Shown here: piece by piece, positions 1-5,093 of the stretch
How the letters are laid out: each line of letters begins with the position of its first letter
Position numbering within the stretch: position 1 is the first letter of the stretch
NCBI GenBank assembly: GCA_022701845.1
Contig: JAKONS010000282.1
Location: 1 to 5,093, forward strand
Source: Burkholderiaceae bacterium
Lineage (GTDB): Bacteria; Pseudomonadota; Gammaproteobacteria; Burkholderiales; Burkholderiaceae
DNA length: 5,093 nucleotides
Reading direction: 5' to 3'
Position numbers and translations under genes: made by a program
Notes under the pieces: generated by a model
The model's input: the letters and a program-made list of their open reading frames with translations, nothing else
The model's database searches: none
What the model was told of the DNA's origin: nothing

Positions 1-14
1 AGCAATTTTCTTTC

Positions 15-47
15 GTGAGTTTCTTTTTTTGCGAAAAAGAAAGTTAC
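15..47. repeat. A/T-rich imperfect palindrome
   Basis: Positions 20 to 28 (TTTCTTTTT) and 34 to 42 (AAAAAGAAA) are exact reverse complements around a 5-base centre (TTGCG). The arms extend imperfectly outward to 15 (GTGAG) and 47 (GTTAC), giving a 33-base element. It could act as a bidirectional terminator or be a copy of a dispersed intergenic palindrome; no neighbouring gene is visible on its left. The sequence between this element and the window edge holds nothing recognisable. Confidence 0.5.
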
Positions 48-54
48 CGCGGGT

Positions 55-76
55 CTGGGGGCGCGCAAGCCCCCAG
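55..76 (-). terminator. GC-rich hairpin after the permease, candidate transcription terminator
   Basis: CTGGGGGC (55 to 62) and GCCCCCAG (69 to 76) form a perfect 8-bp stem with a 6-base loop, starting 34 bases after the permease stop codon. For a minus-strand transcript, the T-rich stretch (ACTTTCTTTTT) comes only about 9 to 10 bases after the stem, so this is not a textbook intrinsic terminator. It is the best candidate for the operon end; the stem could instead protect the mRNA 3' end or be part of an intergenic repeat with the neighbouring palindrome. Confidence 0.45.
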
Positions 77-690
77 CTACCAGTTCAAACAACAACAACA
101 AAACAAAGCCCTACTCCCCCACCCCCCTCCGACAAACCACCAAATAAATAACCGGCAAAACCAAAAGCGTCAACAAGGTAGTACTCATCATCCCCCCCAC
201 AATAACCAGAGCCAACGGCCTCTGCGCCTGCGACCCAATAGCATGCGACAACGCAGCCGGCAACAACCCCAACCCCGCCAGCAAAGCCGTCATCAATACA
301 GGCCGCATCCGCAAAGCCGCCCCATCCAGCACCGCCTGCCGCAACATCCCCCGACTCAACCGCCCCGCCTCCCGCGCCCGGTCATCCGCCAGCTTCCGGA
401 TATAGGAAATCAAAATCACCCCGTTTTGAATCGCAATCCCGAACAGCGACAGAAACCCGATCGCCGCGGAAATCGACAACTCCTCCCGCGTCAGATAAAG
501 CGCGGCGATACCGCCGATGGACGCGAACGGCACGTTGATCAGCACCAGCCCCGCATCCCGAAAATTCCGGAACGCGAAATACAGCAACAGGAAGATCACC
601 CCCAAAGTCGCCGGAATGATCACCGCCAGCTTCTGCTGCGCCGCCTTCATCTGGTCGAACTGCCCCGCCCACCGCAGGCCGTACCCCCGC
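77..690. other. Region of altered codon use and strong strand skew
   Basis: From about 690 leftward, the permease gene changes its synonymous codon use. The rest of the gene mostly uses GGC, CGC, CTG and ATC. In residues 951 to 1072, all 13 glycines are GGG, the 11 arginines are 9 CGG and 2 AGG with no CGC, and 17 of 24 leucines are TTG. The coding strand is therefore poor in C and rich in G and T. The skew continues beyond the stop codon to the hairpin at 55 to 76. The protein remains conserved in style and intact across the region. Confidence 0.8.
88..99. repeat. Short AAC triplet run in the permease 3' untranslated region
   Basis: Four tandem AAC triplets (GTT on the transcribed-RNA sense strand), flanked by similar A/C sequence, lie between the permease stop codon and the downstream hairpin. 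The run is probably incidental; it forms part of a stretch where the plus strand almost lacks G. Confidence 0.6.
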
Positions 691-3329
691 GGCAGCTCGA
701 TCTCGCGCGCGATGCGGGCCTGCACCTCGGCCACCGTGGTGCCCAGGTCGCGGTCGCGAATGCCGAACTTCACCGCGATATAGCGCTGCGCCCCTTCGCG
801 GTACACGAAGTAAGGCCCGTTGGTCTGGCTGATGTTCGCCAGCATCTGCAGCGGCACCCGCGAGCCGTCGGCGGCATCGACCAGCAGGCGCCGCAGCGCG
901 TCGGCGCTGGTGCGGTCCTGCAGCGGCAGGCGCACCGTCACATCCACCCGGCGCTCGCCCTCCAGCACGGTGGTGGCGGTGCCGCCGCCGATGGCGTTGG
1001 TGACCACGTTCTGCAGGTCCGACACGTTGACGCCGAAGCGCGCGCAGGCCTGGCGGTCGATGGCGATGTTGAGCGTGGGCTGGCCCAGCGCGCGCAGCAC
1101 GCCGGCGTCCACCACGCCTTGGGTGCCGTCGAGCACTTTCTCGATGCGCACCGCCAGCGCGGTGAGCTGCTCCAGGTCGGGGCCGAAGATCTTCACCGAG
1201 TTCTCGCTCTTCACGCCCGACAGCGCCTCGGCCACGTTGTCCTGGATGTACTGCGAAAAGCTCACGTCGGCGCCGGGAATCGTGTCCAGCTGGGCCTTCA
1301 GGCGGCGCACCACGTCCTCGCGGCCGACGCCCACCGGCCACTCCTCCGGGTCCTTGAAGGCGACCGAATATTCCTGGTTGAAGACGCCGGTGGCGTCGGT
1401 GCCGTCGTCGGGCCGGCCGACCTGCGCGGTCACGTTGCGCACCTCGGGCTGGGCCAGGAACAGCGCGCGCAGTTCGCGGCTGACGCGCAGCGAGTAGTCC
1501 ATGTCGACGGTGGTGGGCAGGCTGACCCGGATCCACAGGTTGTTCTCCTCCAGCGTGGGCAAAAACGAGGTGCCGAGCCGGGTCAGCATGACCAGCGCCA
1601 TCGCGAAGCAGGCCAGCGCGGTCAGCATCACCCGCTTCGGCCGGTCGAGCAGGTAGCCGGCCAGGCGCCGGTAGCCGCGCAGCAAACGCACGAAATACAT
1701 CGGCTCGTGTAGGTGCGTCGTGTCTTTGTAGGCGAAGGAAGCGAGCGCCGGGATCAGGGTCAGCGCCAGCAGCATCGAGGCCAGCATCGCCACCCCCATC
1801 GTCATGCCCATCGGATGGAAGATCTTGCCCTCCACGCCGCCCAGGATGAACAGCGGCGAATACGCCGCGATGATGATGCTGGTCGAGAAGATCACCGGCC
1901 GCTGCACCTCCGACACCGCCGCCACGATCGCCTCGCGCACCGTCGCGAAACGCTTCTCCTCGATCATGCGGATGATGTTCTCGATGACGATCACCGCCGC
2001 ATCCACGATGAGGCCGAAATCGACCGCGCCGAGCGAGATCAGGTTGGCCGGAATGCCCGCCTGCACCATGCCGACGAAGGCCGCGCACAAGCCCAGCGGA
2101 ATCATCATCGCCACGATCAGCGCGCCGCGAAAGTTGGCCAGGAACGCGTACAGCACCATCAGCACCAGCGCCACGCCGACGATCAGCGTGTGCTTGACGG
2201 TGTCGGTGGTCAGGTCGAGCAAATGCTGGCGGTCGTAGAAGGGCGTCACCTTCACCCCGGCGGGCAGCTCGCCCGAGGCGTTCAGGTTGTCGATGCGCTC
2301 GCGCACCCGCGCCAGCACCTCGCTGGCGTTGCCGCCGCGGCGCATCAGCACGATGCCCTCGACGATGTCGTCCTTGTCGTTCTGCGCCACCTGGCCCAGG
2401 CGCGGCGCGAAGCCGGTCTCCACCCGCGCCACGTCGCCCACCTTCACCGGCACGCCGGCGTTGGTGGCCACCACGATCGCGCGCACGTCGTCGAGGGTGC
2501 GCAGCATGCCGACGCCGCGCACCACCACCCGCTGGCTGCCGGTGCCCAGGTAGTCGCCGCCGGCGTTGCCGTTGCCGTTCTGCACCGCGGTCATCAGCTG
2601 CGCCAGCGTCACGTTGTAGAGCTGCAGCTTGCGGGTGTCGGGGATCACCTGGTATTGCTTGACCCGGCCGCCGAAGGCGGTGACGTCGGCGATGCCGGGC
2701 ACCGTCTTGATCGCTTTGTAGAGCACCCAGTCCTGCAGCGTCTTGACCGAGGTCACGTCCCAGCCGGGCGCGTCGATGCGGTAGCGCATCACCTCGCCCA
2801 GCGCGTCGGCATCCGGCGAGAAATTCGGCGACACGCCGTCGGGCAGGTTCACTCCCTGCAGGTACTGCTGCACGTTGTTGCGCGCCACGAAGGAGCTCAC
2901 CCCGTCGTTGAACTGCACCGTCACCACCGACAGGCCGAAGATCGACACCGAGCGAAACGCCTTCACTTCCGGCAGGCCGGCCAGCGCGGTCTCGATCGGG
3001 ATCGTCAGCTGCTGCTCCACCTCCAGCGTGCTGCGGCCGGCCCACTGGGTGATGACCTGCACGTTGAGCGGCGAGACGTTGGGATACGGGTCGATCGGCA
3101 GCACCCGGAAGGCATTGATGCCGGCCACCAGCAGCAGCAGGCAGACGCCCACCACCATCCAGCGCTTGGCGATGACGAAGCGCGCCAGCCGGTGGCCCCA
3201 GCTGGTGGCGGTGGCGGGGTTGTGCTCCTCGCGGGCGGCGATGTCGGCGGCGCTGGCGGCGTGGTCGGCGTGATCGGCATGCACGCCATCGGGCGCGGCG
3301 GCGCCGGCGGTGGGGTCGATCGCGCTCAT
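111..3329 (-). CDS. CzcA-type heavy-metal efflux RND permease (inner-membrane proton/substrate antiporter)
   Basis: This 1072-residue permease would be the proton-driven inner-membrane pump of the complex. TM1 is at about 57 to 77, followed by the family motif VLPIDPYPNVSPLNVQV. TM2 to TM6 span about 380 to 532, TM7 is about 566 to 584, and TM8 to TM12 span about 901 to 1066; two large periplasmic loops lie between, the usual RND duplication. TM4 reads DFGLIVDAAVIVIEN, with Asp437, Asp443 and Glu450 in the spacing of the CzcA proton-relay residues (Asp402, Asp408, Glu415). GVEGKIFHPM (about 499 to 507), FLPTLEENNLWIR and GRPDDGTDATG (638 to 648) are typical of the heavy-metal (HME) branch rather than drug (HAE) pumps. 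The metal is not determinable. The start at 3329 has GGAG 7 bases upstream and overlaps the adaptor stop; the longer open frame to 3866 runs back inside the adaptor gene. Unusual points are a 45-residue His/Asp-rich N-terminal tail and a sharp codon-use change over the last ~190 codons. Confidence 0.96.
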   Translation of the reverse strand: MSAIDPTAGAAAPDGVHADHADHAASAADIAAREEHNPATATSWGHRLARFVIAKRWMVVGVCLLLLVAGINAFRVLPIDPYPNVSPLNVQVITQWAGRSTLEVEQQLTIPIETALAGLPEVKAFRSVSIFGLSVVTVQFNDGVSSFVARNNVQQYLQGVNLPDGVSPNFSPDADALGEVMRYRIDAPGWDVTSVKTLQDWVLYKAIKTVPGIADVTAFGGRVKQYQVIPDTRKLQLYNVTLAQLMTAVQNGNGNAGGDYLGTGSQRVVVRGVGMLRTLDDVRAIVVATNAGVPVKVGDVARVETGFAPRLGQVAQNDKDDIVEGIVLMRRGGNASEVLARVRERIDNLNASGELPAGVKVTPFYDRQHLLDLTTDTVKHTLIVGVALVLMVLYAFLANFRGALIVAMMIPLGLCAAFVGMVQAGIPANLISLGAVDFGLIVDAAVIVIENIIRMIEEKRFATVREAIVAAVSEVQRPVIFSTSIIIAAYSPLFILGGVEGKIFHPMGMTMGVAMLASMLLALTLIPALASFAYKDTTHLHEPMYFVRLLRGYRRLAGYLLDRPKRVMLTALACFAMALVMLTRLGTSFLPTLEENNLWIRVSLPTTVDMDYSLRVSRELRALFLAQPEVRNVTAQVGRPDDGTDATGVFNQEYSVAFKDPEEWPVGVGREDVVRRLKAQLDTIPGADVSFSQYIQDNVAEALSGVKSENSVKIFGPDLEQLTALAVRIEKVLDGTQGVVDAGVLRALGQPTLNIAIDRQACARFGVNVSDLQNVVTNAIGGGTATTVLEGERRVDVTVRLPLQDRTSADALRRLLVDAADGSRVPLQMLANISQTNGPYFVYREGAQRYIAVKFGIRDRDLGTTVAEVQARIAREIELPRGYGLRWAGQFDQMKAAQQKLAVIIPATLGVIFLLLYFAFRNFRDAGLVLINVPFASIGGIAALYLTREELSISAAIGFLSLFGIAIQNGVILISYIRKLADDRAREAGRLSRGMLRQAVLDGAALRMRPVLMTALLAGLGLLPAALSHAIGSQAQRPLALVIVGGMMSTTLLTLLVLPVIYLVVCRRGVGE
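3326..3329 (-). other. ATGA stop/start overlap (translational coupling)
   Basis: The adaptor's TGA stop (3328 to 3326) and the permease's ATG (3329 to 3327) share bases in an ATGA tetranucleotide. This arrangement usually means that ribosomes finishing the adaptor reinitiate on the permease, which would help keep the two subunits in proportion. It also fixes the permease start. Confidence 0.9.
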
Positions 3330-4543
3330 CGTGCGGCTCCGGCCGGTGCGGCCGACGGCACGCGCTCGGCGCTGCTGCTTCTGGCCAGCGGGTTGGCCGA
3401 GGGCTGGCCCGGCTGCGGATCGGTGATGCCGCGGTCCATCAGCACGCTGCCGTCGACCACCACCCGGTCGCCGGGGTGGATGCCGCGGGTCACCGCCAGC
3501 TGGCCGGCCTCGTTGCCGGGCTGGGTGTCGACCGAGACCCGCTCGAAGCGGTCGGGCGCGCGCTCGACCACGATGAAGGATTCGGCGCCGTCCTGGATCA
3601 CCGCCGCGCGCGGCACCACCGGCAGCAGGCGTTCGGCCAGCACCACCTCGGCGGCGGCGAACATCTCGGGCTTGAGGTCGCCGCGGTTGGGCAACTGCAC
3701 CCGCACGTTCACCGCATGGGTGGCCGGATCGACCTGCGGCGAGACGAAGGCGATGCGCCCGCGCAGCGGCGCCGCGCCGGGCTCGGCGCCCGCCACCCGG
3801 ATGTCCACCGCCTGGCCCTGGCGCACCCGCGGCAGGTCGCTCTCGAAGACCCGGCCGAGGAACCACAGCTGCGACATGTCGGCCACGCCGACCAGCGATT
3901 CGCCGGTGCCCAGGTAGCCGCCCGGATCGACGTTGCGCTTGATCACCCGGCCGGCGGCCTGGGCGCGCACCACCAGGTGCTGCTGCACCACGCCGTCGCG
4001 GTCGAGGCGGTCGATGTCGGCGGCGCTGGCGCCCAGGATCGACAGCTTGTTGCGGGCGCCCGCCAGCGTGGCGCGGGCGTCGTCCAGCAGGTCGGCGGTG
4101 GTGGCGTTGTCGAGCGCGCGCACCGTGCCCTTGGCCAGCAGGAACTCGTTCTGCGCCGAGATGAAGTCGGGGCTGTAGAGCCAGCCCACCGGATCGCCGG
4201 CGCGCACGCTGTCGCCCTCCACCACCGCGATGCGGTCGACCCGCCCGGCCAGCCGTGCCGACACCTGCTGGATGCGGGTGCCGTCGAGCGCCAGCCGGCC
4301 CTCCAGGCGCAGCGTGTCGCGCACCGGGCGGGCCTCGGCCGGCACGATGCGCACCATGCGCCGGCCCAGGGTTTCGGCGCCGGGCGCGGGTGGCGCGGCC
4401 GCGGCGGCGCGCTGCGGTGCCGGGGCCGGCCGGTAGTGCTGCGCAGCGTAGAGGCCGGCGGCACCGATGGCGATGCCGGCGATGCCGGCGGCGGCCGCGG
4501 CGAGCACGGCGGCGGCGGGCTTGCGGGGGGATGTCGATGTCAT
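3326..4543 (-). CDS. RND efflux periplasmic adaptor subunit (CusB/CzcB-like, HlyD superfamily)
   Basis: This 405-residue membrane fusion protein would link the inner-membrane permease to the outer-membrane channel across the periplasm. Residues about 10 to 34 are an Ala/Gly/Ile-rich hydrophobic segment (uncleaved anchor or signal), followed by a Pro/Ala linker to about 57. A split lipoyl (barrel-sandwich) domain follows: first half near 94 to 125 (VSARLAGRVDRIAVVEGDSV, then WLYSPDF), second half near 190 to 220 (HLVVRAQAAGRVIKRN, PGGYLGTGE). Between them lies a short helical hairpin, about 127 to 183, starting SAQNEFLLAKG. The beta-barrel starts near LWFLGRVFESDLPRVRQG (226 to 243), a CusB-type signature, and a membrane-proximal domain ends near DGSVLMDRGI. 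The last ~33 residues are Pro/Ser/Ala-rich and look disordered. No His-rich metal-binding segment or CzcB-like extra C-terminal domain is visible. The ATG at 4543 is preferred over an in-frame upstream codon near 4627 because it leads straight into the anchor, has GAGAG 9 bases upstream, and avoids overlapping the channel gene. The stop overlaps the permease start. Confidence 0.95.
   Translation of the reverse strand: MTSTSPRKPAAAVLAAAAAGIAGIAIGAAGLYAAQHYRPAPAPQRAAAAAPPAPGAETLGRRMVRIVPAEARPVRDTLRLEGRLALDGTRIQQVSARLAGRVDRIAVVEGDSVRAGDPVGWLYSPDFISAQNEFLLAKGTVRALDNATTADLLDDARATLAGARNKLSILGASAADIDRLDRDGVVQQHLVVRAQAAGRVIKRNVDPGGYLGTGESLVGVADMSQLWFLGRVFESDLPRVRQGQAVDIRVAGAEPGAAPLRGRIAFVSPQVDPATHAVNVRVQLPNRGDLKPEMFAAAEVVLAERLLPVVPRAAVIQDGAESFIVVERAPDRFERVSVDTQPGNEAGQLAVTRGIHPGDRVVVDGSVLMDRGITDPQPGQPSANPLARSSSAERVPSAAPAGAAR
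3337..3340 (-). promoter_or_regulatory. Ribosome binding site of the permease gene
   Basis: Read on the minus strand, GGAG lies 7 bases before the ATG at 3329, inside the last codons of the adaptor gene. It supports the 1072-residue start over the much longer open frame upstream. Confidence 0.7.
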
Positions 4544-4552
4544 GGGTGTCGG

Positions 4553-4557
4553 CTCTC
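4553..4557 (-). promoter_or_regulatory. Weak ribosome binding site of the adaptor gene
   Basis: Read on the minus strand, GAGAG lies 9 bases before the ATG at 4543, in the 28-base gap after the channel gene. It is a poor match to the Shine-Dalgarno consensus. Nothing in the gap resembles a promoter, so the adaptor is probably read from the same transcript as the channel gene. Confidence 0.45.
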
Positions 4558-4571
4558 GGTCTCGGTTCTGG

Positions 4572-5093
4572 TCAGTAATCGCCGACGGCCACGTCGAGCG
4601 AGACCCGGGCCTGCAGCGCGGCGGCACGCGCCTGCAGCACGGAGAATTCGGCGTTGCGCACCGCCTGGTAGGAATTGACGACGTCGAGGTAGTCGGCCTG
4701 GCCGGTGCCGTAGTTGCCCAGGTTCAGCCGGTAGGCCACCCGCGCCTGGTCGAGCAGCGCGCCCTGCGCCAGCTGCAGCTGGGCCAGGCTCTGCTTCCAC
4801 TGCAGCCAGGCGGTGTCCACCGCCAGCACCGCCTGCTGGCGCAGCGAGTCGTCGGTTTCCCGGGCCGCGTCGAGCTGCACCCGCGCCTGCGCGATCAGGT
4901 TCTTTTCCTTCTGCTCGAAATACAGCGGCACCGTGGCCGACACCGCCACCGCATAGGTCTCGGTATGGGCGAAGCCGTAGGGGCGCGCGGTGTTCATGGT
5001 GAGCCCGACCGAGAAGTCCGGCCGCGCCCCCAGCTCGGCGAGTTCCAGCGCCCGGCGCGCCGCCACGATCGCGTAGCCCGACGATTTCAGGGT
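4572..5093 (-). CDS. TolC/CzcC-family outer-membrane efflux channel, C-terminal part (5' end outside window)
   Basis: This is the C-terminal 173 residues of an outer membrane efflux protein (OEP/TolC superfamily), the channel through which a tripartite RND pump releases its substrate outside the cell. The frame is open to the window edge, so the start is not visible; the first complete codons read TLKSSGYAIVAARRALELAE. The order is that of the second OEP repeat: a helix ending in LGARPDF, beta strands (VGLTMN, then YAVAVSATVPLYF) that would form the outer-membrane barrel, then long Ala/Gln-rich helices. It ends in the family-typical stretch LGNYGTGQADYLDVVNSYQ, followed by an Ala-rich helix and VAVGDY before TGA. 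The family is usually 400 to 480 residues, so more than half is missing. The adaptor gene starts 28 bases downstream on the same strand, which supports an efflux operon in czcC-B-A order. The family is confident; assignment to CzcC rather than CusC or another OEP is inferred from the neighbours. Confidence 0.93.
   Translation of the reverse strand, partial: TLKSSGYAIVAARRALELAELGARPDFSVGLTMNTARPYGFAHTETYAVAVSATVPLYFEQKEKNLIAQARVQLDAARETDDSLRQQAVLAVDTAWLQWKQSLAQLQLAQGALLDQARVAYRLNLGNYGTGQADYLDVVNSYQAVRNAEFSVLQARAAALQARVSLDVAVGDY

Noticed and set aside
382..3045. 887-residue minus-strand open frame inside the permease gene
   Set aside because: It is an out-of-frame shadow with Arg/Gly/Ala low-complexity product, typical of high-GC DNA. 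The overlapping permease frame has clear RND motifs throughout.
3330..3866. N-terminal extension of the permease to an upstream start (1251 residues)
   Set aside because: The added ~179 residues are Arg/Gly/Pro-rich sequence read out of frame from the adaptor gene. The ATG at 3329 has a GGAG site and the ATGA overlap.
15..3917. Two very long plus-strand open frames, back to back in one frame (15-1712 and 1713-3917)
   Set aside because: They are in exact antisense register with the permease codons, so they are interrupted only where the permease uses TTA, CTA or TCA, which are rare here. The single stop between them is the CTA of Leu540. The products are His/Arg/Gln-rich with no domain features.
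4544..4627. Longer start for the adaptor at 4627
   Set aside because: It would overlap the end of the channel gene by about 56 bases and add a non-signal-like peptide before the hydrophobic anchor.
3476..4678. 400-residue plus-strand open frame opposite the adaptor
   Set aside because: It is in exact antisense register with the adaptor codons and is explained by the same avoidance of TTA, CTA and TCA. No recognisable protein features are present.
1..5093. CRISPR array, tRNA or rRNA gene, insertion sequence, phage or defence gene
   Set aside because: I saw no regularly spaced repeats, structural RNA signatures or transposase/integrase motifs. Almost all of the window is filled by the three efflux genes.

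Overview
The window is about 5.1 kb of very GC-rich DNA whose codon use is dominated by GGC, CGC, CTG and ATC. With a czcC-B-A style gene order, this suggests a beta-proteobacterium, probably of the order Burkholderiales. That placement is an inference from composition and protein style only.

All recognisable genes lie on the minus strand and form one operon read from right to left. At the right edge (5093 to 4572) is the 3' part of a TolC/CzcC-type outer-membrane efflux channel gene, whose start lies outside the window. After 28 bases comes a complete periplasmic adaptor of the CusB/CzcB type (4543 to 3326). Its TGA stop overlaps the ATG of a complete CzcA-type RND permease (3329 to 111) in an ATGA junction. 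The last 110 bases hold two inverted repeats, probably a terminator or intergenic repeat region. No promoter is visible, because the operon begins beyond the right edge.

Together the three proteins would build a trans-envelope pump. The permease takes substrate from the periplasm or cytoplasm and is driven by protons through Asp437, Asp443 and Glu450. The adaptor bridges the periplasm, and the channel opens through the outer membrane. The permease belongs to the heavy-metal efflux branch of RND, but the metal cannot be read from the sequence.

I found no new kind of biological system. The most unusual signals are: (i) an abrupt synonymous-codon and strand-skew change over the last ~190 codons of the permease, running past its stop codon; (ii) a His/Asp-rich cytoplasmic N-terminal extension on the permease; (iii) two adjacent palindromes at the operon end. 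The long open frames on the plus strand are antisense shadows of the three genes.
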